Assembly (NCBI RefSeq): GCF_001999985.1
Contig: NZ_CP019645.1
Location: 2,356,001 to 2,420,000, forward strand
DNA: 64,000 nucleotides
Source: Helicobacter bilis
GTDB lineage: Bacteria; Campylobacterota; Campylobacteria; Campylobacterales; Helicobacteraceae
Reading direction: 5' to 3'
Each line of letters starts with the position of its first letter. Within the stretch, counting starts at the first letter, position 1. This document shows positions 50,997 through 59,819 of this stretch, in pieces. The translations under genes were made by a program, and so were the position numbers. Under the pieces are notes generated by a model. The model had not been told where the DNA came from. It made no database searches and saw only the letters and a list, made by a program, of their open reading frames with translations.

Positions 50997-52481
50997 TTGA
51001 AAAATTTTATTTTTTTTGTGTTAATTGGGCTTTTTTTATCCGCTTGTTCTCCATATAGCACACAAATTAAGAGAGAATACGATACACAGCACTACACACA
51101 AACCTATAAAACATTACAGAAAGCTACAAAAGATAAATCAAACGACTGGCTTTTGTGGAAAATGCAGTCTGGCTTTCTCACATTTTCATATTTTGGAGCA
51201 CATTTTAGTATTAATGATTTAGAAAATGCAGAAACACAATTTAAAGTTTATGAATCAAAAGGGCTATTATCAAACATAGGTGCAAATGTTGGAGCGACTT
51301 TAAGCAATGATATGGCTATGCCTTATCGTGGCATGATTTTTGAGGGGGCATTGCTAAACTTTTACAAAGCCCTTGCATTCTCTAGCTTGGGGGATAATAC
51401 ACAAGCAAGGATTGAATTTAATCGTGCGAATGATAGGCAAAGAAGGGCAAAAGATTATTATGCAAAAGAGATAAAAAAAGCACATGATAAAGTGGTAGAA
51501 GAGGCAAATAAGAAAACACAAAGCACACTCTATGAAACAAATACAAGAGATTCTGAAATCGATAGCATTTTAAAAACGCGATATACAAATCTAGAGCAGT
51601 TTGCAGTATATAGAGACATGATAAATCCGCTTATCCCTTATGTTTCTGGCGTATATTTTATGATTGAGAGAGATTTTGCTAAATCGACTGATTTACTAAA
51701 AGAATCTTATGGTATCAGTAAGATTCCATTTGTAGCAAAGGATATGCAGATTCTAGAATCTCGTAAAGGCAAACGCGATTATCAAAAATTTACTTGGATA
51801 ATTATTGAAGATGGCACATTGGCACGAAAAGAAGGGTTAATCATTTCACAACCACTTGTAACCGGTAGCGGTATTAATGCAATAAATCTAGCTTTGCCAA
51901 ACTTTGTTAATGGAAAGCCTACATACAGCGATTATAGAATCAATACTACAAATGCGGAGATTCTAAGCAATACAAGCAATCTGTTTGCAAGTGAGTTTGA
52001 AAAGCAGCTTCCATCAATAATCACTCGTGCGATAGTTGGAGCAATGCTAAAGTTTGGCATTACAGAGACCATTAATGCAGTGGGTGGGGATTATGGTGCG
52101 ATTATTGGACTCGCAAGCACTTTAGCTTTTAGTGCGACTACTGCGGCTGACTTACGCTCAAGTCTTATTTTGCCAAATAGCGTATGGATTGCTAGAATCT
52201 CAAATGCAGAATCTAGTGTCAAAATTTATGGTAATAATGAAAAGTTGCTAGAGATTCCCATAACAAAAGAATGCAATGCAAAACTAGCGAGAATGGCAAG
52301 TAAAAATGAGCTAGATTCACTCATTAAAGCAAAGCCTAAAGACATTTCCGCTAGAATCAAGCTTTTTAAGCAATACTATGAAAATGGCAATGAAGATAGA
52401 TTGTGTGTCTTAACAGACAATATCATGTATGTGCGTGTGCATCGTGGCACAATCTCTCATACTATTATTAAAGGAGATTAG
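50997..52481 (+). CDS. Outer-membrane lipoprotein of an LpoB-linked pair
   Basis: 494 residues, starting at TTG 50997 with GAGGA just upstream. The lipobox LFLSAC gives a lipidated Cys17. The first half has TPR-like helices (ALLNFYKALAFSSLGDNTQARIEFNRAND); the second half includes a hydrophobic Gly/Ala stretch near 355-395. It ends one base before the LpoB-like gene begins, so the two are co-expressed. The layout matches a conserved family found beside LpoB-type proteins (COG3014); a role in activating peptidoglycan synthases is inferred. Confidence 0.8.
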   Translation: MKNFIFFVLIGLFLSACSPYSTQIKREYDTQHYTQTYKTLQKATKDKSNDWLLWKMQSGFLTFSYFGAHFSINDLENAETQFKVYESKGLLSNIGANVGATLSNDMAMPYRGMIFEGALLNFYKALAFSSLGDNTQARIEFNRANDRQRRAKDYYAKEIKKAHDKVVEEANKKTQSTLYETNTRDSEIDSILKTRYTNLEQFAVYRDMINPLIPYVSGVYFMIERDFAKSTDLLKESYGISKIPFVAKDMQILESRKGKRDYQKFTWIIIEDGTLARKEGLIISQPLVTGSGINAINLALPNFVNGKPTYSDYRINTTNAEILSNTSNLFASEFEKQLPSIITRAIVGAMLKFGITETINAVGGDYGAIIGLASTLAFSATTAADLRSSLILPNSVWIARISNAESSVKIYGNNEKLLEIPITKECNAKLARMASKNELDSLIKAKPKDISARIKLFKQYYENGNEDRLCVLTDNIMYVRVHRGTISHTIIKGD

Positions 52482-53090
52482 ATGTATAAATGGACAAAAG
52501 TTGTAGTAACAAGCGTTGTAGCTTTGAGTATAGTTGGTTGCGGTGGCAAGGTAAGCTATGTTGATACGCAAGATTCAGTAGAATATACGAGTGCAGGTAT
52601 AGATTATCACGATATTGAAGCAGCGGTGCATAAAAGTGTTCAAAGCCTTTTAAATAGTGAATATGTATTGAGTTTAGAGAAAAAGCAAGTCCTTGCTATC
52701 TCTGATGTAGTCAATGATACTATGCAGCAAGTAGATGTGCGAGGACTAACAAGCAAGGTAGCAAGAGCTATGCGTAAAAGTGGGAAATTTCAGCTTACAA
52801 ATGCAATTAGCGGTAGTGGTGGGCAAACTGATAATATGATTTATAATGCAAGGGATTTAAGGGATAATGATGAGTTTAATCAATACACAACAACAGAGAA
52901 AGGCACACTCATCGCACCAAATCTCTCACTATCAGGCATTATCGTGCAGAAAAACACAAAGGTAGGCAAAAAACAAAGAGTAGATTATTCATTCACTCTA
53001 ACACTTACAAACATAAAAACAGGCATGGTGGAGTGGGACGAAAATACACATATTATAAAAGTAGCTCCAAATAGCAAGGTTTCGTGGTAG
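52482..53090 (+). CDS. LpoB-like penicillin-binding-protein activator lipoprotein
   Basis: 202 residues. The lipobox is LSIVGC (lipid on Cys20). The body matches the LpoB fold: DIEAAVHKSVQSLLNSEYV, VLAISDVVNDTMQQVD, ARAMRKSGKFQLTNA and a C-terminal FTLTLTNIKTGMVEW. LpoB-type proteins reach through the periplasm to stimulate bifunctional penicillin-binding proteins. The start directly abuts the upstream lipoprotein stop. Confidence 0.85.
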   Translation: MYKWTKVVVTSVVALSIVGCGGKVSYVDTQDSVEYTSAGIDYHDIEAAVHKSVQSLLNSEYVLSLEKKQVLAISDVVNDTMQQVDVRGLTSKVARAMRKSGKFQLTNAISGSGGQTDNMIYNARDLRDNDEFNQYTTTEKGTLIAPNLSLSGIIVQKNTKVGKKQRVDYSFTLTLTNIKTGMVEWDENTHIIKVAPNSKVSW

Positions 53091-53122
53091 ATTCTATATT
53101 TTTTTGTGTTGGAATAGAATCT
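53089..53122. terminator. Hairpin from an inverted AGATTCTAT/ATAGAATCT pair between convergent genes
   Basis: A 9-bp stem with a 16-base loop containing a T8 run covers the stop codons of the convergent lpoB-like and ykgJ-like genes. It could act in both directions. Confidence 0.5.
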
Positions 53123-53298
53123 TATTGAGTAGATTCTAGATTTTCAACCATTTGTGTGGGTGCAAAATTTATGGAATCTAAAAACCTGCATACACCATTG
53201 CCTAAATCATAAGATTCTAACTCCTTGATACCAGCTATATTTTTACAACACGCACCACAACTAGTGCATGGAAAACCTGTATTATGAATCTCTTTCAT
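53122..53298 (-). CDS. YkgJ-family Cys cluster protein, C-terminally truncated
   Basis: 58 residues. It begins MKEIHNTGFPCTSCGACCKN with an AAGG site seven bases upstream, and continues YDLGNGVCRFLDS. YkgJ-type proteins go on with a second Cys motif (typically C.IY..RP..C) to bind iron-sulfur or zinc. Here that part is missing; the reading frame instead runs into a degenerate copy of the dispersed coding repeat (FAPTQMVENLEST). It is too short for most tools but the family start is clear. Probably non-functional. Confidence 0.7.
   Translation of the reverse strand: MKEIHNTGFPCTSCGACCKNIAGIKELESYDLGNGVCRFLDSINFAPTQMVENLESTQ
53131..53188 (-). repeat. Coding-compatible dispersed repeat, copy C (degenerate)
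   Basis: AGATTCTAGATTTTCAACC...GTGTGGGTGCAAAATTTA...GGAATCTA aligns with copy B in tatB. It forms the tail of the truncated ykgJ-like frame. Confidence 0.55.
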
Positions 53299-53307
53299 AG
53301 TATAACC

Positions 53308-53730
53308 TTATAGAGCGATTAACGCCCTGCCTTGCGTAGTGAGAGATAACACAGCCTTAGTCCATTCGCTATAGATTAATGCGTGATTTTTTGTAAGATT
53401 AAAGGCTTTTATCATCTCATCAATCACTCTTTTTTCTTCTGGGTGGATATTATCCACATGCACAACATGCTCTGCAAATACCAATGCCATAGCCTCTAGC
53501 AACATAATGCGTTGGCTTTGCGGTTTTGTTACTTTTGCAAGTGTTTTTGCAAGACTAAAGCTATCTTCACAATTCTTATCATAGCTAATATCATCAATCT
53601 GCATTTCTAAGCAATAAGTCGCAATCACTGCTTTTTGCGTATTAGAAAAGTCATTATTGCTCCATGCAAGATGGTGTGCTATCTCTAAAAACGCCACTTT
53701 TTCATCTTTTTCAAGTAGATTCAAAAACAT
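53308..53730 (-). CDS. TerB-like helical protein
   Basis: 140 residues from the ATG at 53730, preceded by GGAG at seven bases. All-helical, acidic, with a pattern like TerB/DjlA-N domains (FLEIAHHLAWSNNDFSNTQ, EAMALVFAEHVVHVDNIHPEEKRVIDEMIKAF). TerB domains occur in stress and tellurite-response contexts, but the cellular job is unknown. It lies nine bases upstream of the ykgJ-like gene. Confidence 0.65.
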   Translation of the reverse strand: MFLNLLEKDEKVAFLEIAHHLAWSNNDFSNTQKAVIATYCLEMQIDDISYDKNCEDSFSLAKTLAKVTKPQSQRIMLLEAMALVFAEHVVHVDNIHPEEKRVIDEMIKAFNLTKNHALIYSEWTKAVLSLTTQGRALIAL

Positions 53731-54155
53731 ACAAAAACTCCTAAAATAATCTATCAAGAACAAGTCTTGTGGGATTGCATTCTACAAAAAAAACAAGTCA
53801 AGGGTAAATAAGAAGCCCAAATAGCTTAACCATATTTACAATTTCTGCATAACAAATTAAGTAGAAAAGAAAAATAAAATGACAAAATATAGCATTAGAT
53901 GTTGTGATAACTTTTTATTTTGAGTTACATGGTATGAGATGACTTTTATGCTGCTATCATTCATTCTGTCACGCATGATAATGGCTAATAAATCAGCAAT
54001 TTGTGCTAGTTTAAAGGCTTAGGATACAACTTGAATACTATCAATTACGATGAATTTGCAATGGGTAAATCCAGTATCCTAGTTTGATTTCATGCACAAA
54101 AAAAGGGGATAGATAGCTTAAAAAGTATTGTATTGCACATTCTAAAGGATATTTG

Positions 54156-54166
54156 CCCCCCCCCCC
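54156..54166. repeat. C11 homopolymer tract
   Basis: Eleven C (G on the minus strand), the only long C/G run seen. Such tracts drive phase variation in Helicobacter. On the minus strand it lies inside a 60-codon frame (TIINKVVGGGGKYPLE) that resembles no known gene. Confidence 0.85.
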
Positions 54167-54399
54167 AACAACTTTGTTGATTATAGTCTTAATGTTCTTA
54201 ACTCTTTTTTGCATATACATCATGAATATTAGACTTAAGCCACATAGATTTTACTTCATGGGACAACATGTATAATATGTAATCTAGCAACAAAGCGTGT
54301 GATAGAGCATGTTAAGAATACAGCAAGGAATGAGAACTAAAATCTACAATCACAGAGATTATGCAAGATGATGAAATGAGAAACAAAAAAGCGTGTATG

Positions 54400-54708
54400 C
54401 ATACCTGTTAGGTGGTAATAAAAGGCATTAAGTCTAAGGGCGTTTGGTAATAACATAAAAAGGGCAACATATGAGAAGCAAAAAGAAATCGGTACCAATA
54501 GCGATGGGGATATAAAATGCATAAAACGCCCACATGAAAATGGAAGGCTTAATATAAATCAAATGGAAACCGACCATATAATCCCTTGGAACAAAGGTGG
54601 AAAAACAAGGGAGATAACTGACAAATATTATGTAAAGAGTGCAGTAAAAAAAAGAGTGCTAAGTAGATTCTACATAGAATCTAAAAGCGAGAGTGAAATA
54701 AATAGTTA
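54400..54708 (+). pseudogene. HNH endonuclease remnant
   Basis: Pieces in different frames read KALSLRAFGNNIKRATYEKQ, then NQMETDHIIPWNKGGKT (from 54557) and LCKECSKKKSAK (from 54628). The DHIIPW..GGKT and LCKECxxxKS blocks are the His-metal finger of HNH nucleases, as in C-terminal domains of DUF262-type restriction proteins. Several stops and frameshifts separate the blocks, so it is dead. The larger N-terminal domain is gone. Confidence 0.75.
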
Positions 54709-54757
54709 GACCAAGTGCTAATGACCAATATATACAATAGCCCAATAAGGCTAAAGA

Positions 54758-55909
54758 TTACGCACGACTTTTTTCAATCGCTTGATGTATATCTTCAAGC
54801 AAGTCCTTAGCATACTCAATGCCAACGGATAGGCGGATAAGATTTTCAGCTATCCCCATAGATTCACGCAAGTCTTTGGGGATAGAGGCGTGGGTCATAC
54901 TCGCAGGGTGGCAGAGTAAGCTCTCCACACCCCCTAAACTCTCAGCCAACGCGATGATACGCGTGGATTTAAAAAAGATTCTATAATCATATTCTGGCTT
55001 TAATATAAAGCTTAGCATTCCCCCGCCACCACGCGCTTGAGAAATTTGGGCTTCATATTCACTATCGCTTTTTAGTCCGGGGTAATACACCTTTTCCACC
55101 GCCTTGTGTTCGCTTAAAGATTCTGCTAGAAACAGGGCATTTTCACAATGTCGCTGCATTCGTAAGCCCAAAGTTTTCATACCGCGGATAAGTAGAAAGC
55201 TATCAAATGGAGCCAATACACCGCCTATGCTATTTTGTAAGAATCCTATGCGTTCAGCCAAACTCTCATCATTCACCACTACAAGCCCGGCTACAAGATC
55301 GCTATGTCCGCCAAGATACTTTGTCGCAGAATGCACCACAATGTCAATGCCAAGCTTCAAAGGCTGTTGCAAATAGGGCGTCATAAAGGTATTATCCACG
55401 ATACTTAACACGCCTTTTTGTCGGCAAATTTCAGCGACTTTTGCCAAAGGCGTAACGCTTAGAAGTGGGTTTGCTGGGCTTTCAATCAGCACAGCTTTGA
55501 CTTCAGGGGTTAGGGCAGAATCTAGGGCATCTAAGTCCCTTGTATCCACGATTTTGTAAGTGATATTAAAGTTTGTAAAGACTTTATCTAAGATTCTAAA
55601 GGTCCCACCATAGACATTTTGTGAGATGATGATAGAATCTCCGCTTTTAAATAGGCTTAAAATCGTGCCAAGGGCTGCCATACCACTAGCAAAGGCAAAG
55701 CCATATTTCCCGCCTTCACATTCGGCTATAAGGCTTTCAATCCCATCTCTTGTGGGATTTTTGGTGCGAGAGTATTCATAGCCTTTGTGTTTGCCTAGCT
55801 CATCTTGAGCGTAAGTGGAGGTTTGGAAAATGGGCGTATTTACCGCCCCTGTGCGTGGGTCTGTGGTAAGTCCCCCGTGGATTAGTGTGGTATCAAGTGT
55901 GCTTTGCAT
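54758..55909 (-). CDS. metB: Cystathionine gamma-synthase / gamma-lyase family PLP enzyme
   Basis: 383 residues. The PLP-binding Lys197 is in VVHSATKYLGGHSDLVAG; other family marks are SRTKNPTRDGIESLIAECEGG, FASGMAA and GGVESLLCHPASMTH. These enzymes interconvert cysteine and homocysteine through cystathionine. Synthase and lyase activities are hard to tell apart; H. pylori's homologue is called metB but has been placed in reverse transsulfuration. It is a single gene. Confidence 0.85.
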   Translation of the reverse strand: MQSTLDTTLIHGGLTTDPRTGAVNTPIFQTSTYAQDELGKHKGYEYSRTKNPTRDGIESLIAECEGGKYGFAFASGMAALGTILSLFKSGDSIIISQNVYGGTFRILDKVFTNFNITYKIVDTRDLDALDSALTPEVKAVLIESPANPLLSVTPLAKVAEICRQKGVLSIVDNTFMTPYLQQPLKLGIDIVVHSATKYLGGHSDLVAGLVVVNDESLAERIGFLQNSIGGVLAPFDSFLLIRGMKTLGLRMQRHCENALFLAESLSEHKAVEKVYYPGLKSDSEYEAQISQARGGGGMLSFILKPEYDYRIFFKSTRIIALAESLGGVESLLCHPASMTHASIPKDLRESMGIAENLIRLSVGIEYAKDLLEDIHQAIEKSRA

Positions 55910-56245
55910 AGAAATCCTTTTTATAAAACTCTCAAATTTATATTTTTATATATAATAAACTATAAAATTTATATCTTATATAAAAATATAGTTCGCATAT
56001 ACTGAAACTAATGTTATTCTAACAAAAAATTATTTATTTTTGATAACTTGATATTGCTTTATGCTGCTTTGATTTTAAACATTAATTCTAAATATTATCC
56101 ATAACATGAAACTATGACAAGATTGAGATGTAGAATCTCACATTTTAAACTTTTCATATTTATTATACATTTACCCTTGATTTCTTTTTTTTTTTTTGTA
56201 AAGTAGCAAAGTTGTTTTGGCAATATTAATACAAGGAGCAAAGCT
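55910..56245. other. Divergent intergenic region with T13 tract
   Basis: 336 AT-rich bases between divergently transcribed genes. It holds a T13 tract (56185-56197) about 25 bases upstream of a -10-like AATATTAAT (56221-56229) for the downstream module. No gene. Confidence 0.55.
56185..56197 (+). repeat. T13 homopolymer in the promoter of the glycine-rich module
   Basis: Thirteen T preceded by GATTTC, in the position of a -35 region relative to the -10-like sequence near 56225. The ATG follows at 56246. Confidence 0.85.
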
Positions 56246-56743
56246 ATGACAAAAGCAGTAGCGATTGAGGAATTACAAAGATTTGATAATCCGCGTTTTA
56301 ATGAAGACAATGCGCGTGGTTTAATTGATGAAATGTCTAGTGGTTTAAAACTACCAGAATCCATGAAAGCAGAATTTGATCGTAAAATGGTAACGCTTTT
56401 TCAGCAAACAAAGATAATAGCAGGTAAGCTGATTAATATCGGTAGAATCGTATTTGCAAAGATCTATCAATTTATACAAGATAACCCAAACTTAACATTA
56501 GGCACTATCATCGGCGCAGTGTTTGGCTCATTTCTTGGTATGATGCCACTTATTGGTGATATATTATCCCTTATATCCCCATTTCTTGGTGCAGCTATCG
56601 GTGGATATATTGACTATGTGAATAAAGGGGGTAGAGAGCTAGATAGCACTCTTCAGCAGGTTATCTCAGGTGCAACACATGCTACAAAAGAGTTTTTTAA
56701 GCTTATAGTAGAGATTTTTCAGGCATTAAGGAATGATTTTTAA
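56246..56743 (+). CDS. Membrane-interacting glycine-zipper protein, unknown function
   Basis: 165 residues. A polar helical N-terminus is followed by a hydrophobic glycine-zipper region (about 85-130; GTIIGAVFGSFLGMM, SPFLGAAIGGYIDYV) and a helical C-terminus. No signal peptide. An AAGGAG site sits before the ATG. It is 29 bases upstream of a second gene with a similar hydrophobic, Gly-rich core, so the pair forms a module. I do not recognise the family; pore-forming or membrane-remodelling roles are possible but unproven. Confidence 0.7.
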   Translation: MTKAVAIEELQRFDNPRFNEDNARGLIDEMSSGLKLPESMKAEFDRKMVTLFQQTKIIAGKLINIGRIVFAKIYQFIQDNPNLTLGTIIGAVFGSFLGMMPLIGDILSLISPFLGAAIGGYIDYVNKGGRELDSTLQQVISGATHATKEFFKLIVEIFQALRNDF

Positions 56744-56772
56744 ACTACATATTTAACATTGAAAGGAATACT

Positions 56773-58113
56773 ATGGCAGAGAGAGAAATAGGTACTATGG
56801 GTTTCGAACCACTCGATTCACAACAGCAATGGGATCAAAACTACGCGACACTTATGACAACAATGGACGCTAGTGAGATTATAGGTATTATAGGCAATGC
56901 TTCTAGTGATGAAATAGGGTATTATCAAGATAAAGCGTTTGATACACTTTTTTGTGGCACAGAGGCTACTACTGGATTTTTTGAATATGTGGGTGGTGCT
57001 GCTTCAACAGCTATTGGTGGGGCTGCTGGCGGCTTGACAGCAGCGACACTTGGGACTAGCACAGTAGCTACTACCACTGGTGGTATCTTTGGCTTGTTTG
57101 CGACTACCACCGTTGCAACAGTTGCTGCACCTGTGACACTTGTGGCTGGGGCTACACTAGGTGGGATTGCACTTGGATATAGTGCATATAAACTTATAAG
57201 TGGTTCTGCAAAAGATAAAGGTAAGGAAGAGCATTTTAAAGAGACAAAGCAGCAAGGTAGATATCGTATCAACCCTGTAAGGACATTTAATCCCTTTGTG
57301 CTTTATGATGAGGAAAAAAGATATATCGCTCAAGCATATCAAATCTTAGCATGTTCGCCTTCAAGAAGTCAGCAGGATATAGAGGATTTCTTAAAGATTT
57401 TTGATGCTAGTGTTATGTTAAATGCAAATTTAGTGCAAGTTGGAAGAAAAACTGGGCGTGATAGCGTAGAAAAAGCTATGCGTAATGAGTTGAAATCCTA
57501 TTTGAGTGAATATTGTGAAAAAATAAAACAACAATACAAAACTACAAATAAAGATATCATTAATAGATATATAGCATTTGTAGAGGTTAATAATGAGTAT
57601 ATTACGCCGCGTGTAGATCAAGCAGCAAAGAAAGAATTGCTTGATGAAGTGCAAAAGGGTAATGTTGGTGTTACGAAAGAGGTTTTAATAATTGAAGAAT
57701 TTCGTGCAGTTTTTAGCATATATAAAATGCTATTAAACCATCCGCAAAATACTTCAAAACAGATTGAGTTGCAAAAAGAAAAAATGTATGAAAGAGCTGA
57801 AAAACTTGGGGCAACAGAGCTTTTTGAAAATATATTAGCAGAAGATCGCCTTGTAAAGCTTGATGAGACAAACTACATTCGATACTTACAAGAAATTGTA
57901 AGTGTGCTTGATAGTGAAGATGCACGATCTTTTATCAATGAATTGACAAATGATATTGTAGAATGTATGCTTGTAGATTCTGTAATGGAGCCTTATGAAA
58001 AAGAGATAATGCAAAATATCGCAAATACCTTTTCAAATTTGCTTGATACAAGCAACAATAGAAGTGCAACAAAGGATATGCTTAAGGCAGATGGCTTTAT
58101 CTTATCTAATTAA
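56773..58113 (+). CDS. Large glycine/threonine-rich membrane protein, unknown function
   Basis: 446 residues. Residues about 70-155 are a Gly/Ala/Thr/Val-rich hydrophobic block (GGAASTAIGGAAGGLTAATLG, TTVATVAAPVTLVAGATLGG) that could form two or three membrane segments. The remaining 290 residues are charged and helical. No signal peptide or enzyme motif is seen. AAAGGAA precedes the ATG. A soluble helical domain beside a glycine-zipper core resembles membrane-inserting toxins or effectors, but this is only a resemblance. Confidence 0.7.
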   Translation: MAEREIGTMGFEPLDSQQQWDQNYATLMTTMDASEIIGIIGNASSDEIGYYQDKAFDTLFCGTEATTGFFEYVGGAASTAIGGAAGGLTAATLGTSTVATTTGGIFGLFATTTVATVAAPVTLVAGATLGGIALGYSAYKLISGSAKDKGKEEHFKETKQQGRYRINPVRTFNPFVLYDEEKRYIAQAYQILACSPSRSQQDIEDFLKIFDASVMLNANLVQVGRKTGRDSVEKAMRNELKSYLSEYCEKIKQQYKTTNKDIINRYIAFVEVNNEYITPRVDQAAKKELLDEVQKGNVGVTKEVLIIEEFRAVFSIYKMLLNHPQNTSKQIELQKEKMYERAEKLGATELFENILAEDRLVKLDETNYIRYLQEIVSVLDSEDARSFINELTNDIVECMLVDSVMEPYEKEIMQNIANTFSNLLDTSNNRSATKDMLKADGFILSN

Positions 58114-58252
58114 TGTTGGTTTGAGTCTTATTGCAAACAATCACCATAGATTTGATCTTGGCTTTAAAATCCCAACTTTGGGCATAACGCCTTCACTAGA
58201 AGGCGACATGGTAATCCATCCAAACACTTATGAAACGAATACGATATGATAC
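58104..58252 (+). pseudogene. Possible remnant of a Hop-type outer-membrane protein C-terminus
   Basis: The frame reads INVGLSLIANNHHRFDLGFK and IPTLG, ending at TGA near 58249. This resembles the penultimate strands of Helicobacter Hop/Hor porins (…NHRF(D/E)LG.KIPTL). No upstream barrel is present, and the terminal strand is missing. Confidence 0.35.
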
Positions 58253-58597
58253 CTTACTGATCTACTTTGCATGGCACATCATTAAGTCTCCTGTGCCTTT
58301 AAAACAAAGTATTAGAGATACAGGTAAGTCAGAAGGATTAAACTTTCTATCTTATTAGCCTTATTGCCTATATATTTAACCTATTTTAATTTCTTCTTAG
58401 TCCATACCTATGTCCTTTCTCTGTGTTTTTTACAGCTTTTGGTTTTAAATATTACTAAGATTCTGCATCGTGTAAGTATTGTGTAGGTAAGAATAGATTG
58501 CAAAAAAACTACGATAGACTTCAATGAGATTTAGATAGAAAATAATATTTTGTGTTAAAAATATTAATGCAACACTTAAGTAATAGATTATAGTAAT
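58253..58597. other. Intergenic region
   Basis: 345 bases, AT-rich, no coding frame or clear terminator seen. Confidence 0.5.
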
Positions 58598-59809
58598 TTA
58601 CGGATTCTTTGTTATGTATCCATCAACACCATTTGCAATGCCTTTGGCGATTAGGGTTTGATAGCTTGTATCCTTTAATCGCTCTGATTCTACTGGGTGA
58701 GAGTTATAGCCTATTTCAATAAGGATTGAGGGCATGAGAGCACCTACAAGCACCCAAAATGGTCCCTCCCTTACACCACCATCAAGATTCTCATTATATT
58801 TTGTGCGGATTTGCTTTAGGATACCTGCTTGCACATCCATACCAAGCTTATTTGAAGCGATAATCCTTTGTGAAGTAAGGAATGAAGCAATGGTTGTTGG
58901 CGAATATTCCGCCATGCCTTGATTTTCAATAGCAGCGGCATTTATTGCCCTCTCTGTCCTTGCAGTTGATAGAAAATAGGTTTCTACGCCTTTTGGCTGT
59001 CTACTTGAACCTGCTGGTATAGAGTTTGCGTGAATAGATATAAACAAATCCGCATGTATCTCATTTGCCATTTCTGTGCGTCTTTGCAGCTCAATAAATA
59101 TATCAGTGTTCCTTGTCATATAGACCACATAGCCTCTTCTAGAAAGCTCTTGAGCGGTGAGTTTGGCTACGCTTAAGACAATATGTTTTTCACAAGTTTT
59201 AGAAATGCCTTGTGTGCCACAATCTTTACCGCCATGACCGGGGTCTAGGATAATAATTTTTTTGCGATTTTTACTCGTTGGCGTTGCTTTTGAAACAAGT
59301 ATTGGCTTTGGCTGATTTGTGTTTGCAGCTGGTTTTGGCTTGGACTTTGGTGCTTGTGGTTTTTGTGTTGTGGGTTTTGCTTGTTGTATGGGCTTTTTTT
59401 CTGGTTGCTTTTCAGGTTTTTTTGAACTTGCGATTGGGACTACATTTCGTTTTGTATTTTTTTCTTTGATTGCAATATAGAGATGGTTGCCTTTGGTATT
59501 GTATTCAAATTCAGTTTTTGAGGTGAGAGTGATAAGCACACGAAGTCGCTGTTTGTTGTTTTGTGCGATTGTGATTTGAGTGTTATTTGGGAAGTTATAC
59601 TCTTTTCTACCTGTTGGCACATATATGCCGTATATATCTATAAAAGTGCTTGTATCATTTAGCTTATGAACGCTGATTTCATCTTTTTTGAACGCTCTGT
59701 TTGCATCTATCCTAAGGCTTGATGCACCAAAAGGAATAGTATTTAAAACGCGCAGTGTGTCGGCTTGCAAACTGCTTATAAGCAAGAAAAAAAGCACAAT
59801 GCAACGCAT
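58598..59809 (-). CDS. amiA: N-acetylmuramoyl-L-alanine amidase
   Basis: 403 residues with a signal peptide (CIVLFFLLISSLQA-DT), an AMIN-like N-terminal domain (about 20-120), a Lys/Pro/Gln/Thr-rich linker (about 130-185) and a C-terminal Amidase_3 domain. Zinc and catalytic residues appear in IIILDPGHGGKD, SIHANS and ILIEIGYNSHPVE. It cleaves peptidoglycan between MurNAc and the stem peptide during daughter-cell separation and the coccoid transition. It is the last gene of tyrS-NPD-amiA, the same order as in H. pylori. Confidence 0.94.
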   Translation of the reverse strand: MRCIVLFFLLISSLQADTLRVLNTIPFGASSLRIDANRAFKKDEISVHKLNDTSTFIDIYGIYVPTGRKEYNFPNNTQITIAQNNKQRLRVLITLTSKTEFEYNTKGNHLYIAIKEKNTKRNVVPIASSKKPEKQPEKKPIQQAKPTTQKPQAPKSKPKPAANTNQPKPILVSKATPTSKNRKKIIILDPGHGGKDCGTQGISKTCEKHIVLSVAKLTAQELSRRGYVVYMTRNTDIFIELQRRTEMANEIHADLFISIHANSIPAGSSRQPKGVETYFLSTARTERAINAAAIENQGMAEYSPTTIASFLTSQRIIASNKLGMDVQAGILKQIRTKYNENLDGGVREGPFWVLVGALMPSILIEIGYNSHPVESERLKDTSYQTLIAKGIANGVDGYITKNP

Positions 59810-59819
59810 ACATATCCAT

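Larger units (their letters stand above)
53731..54757. other. Decayed region with C11 tract and HNH remnant
   Basis: 1 kb without an intact gene. It contains a C11 tract (54156-54166) and fragments of an HNH nuclease gene (54400-54708). The first 300 bases show no coding character. Confidence 0.6.

Noticed and set aside
54041-54223. 60-codon minus-strand frame across the C11 tract
   Set aside because: Could be a phase-variable start, but neither side resembles a known gene; kept only as a homopolymer feature.
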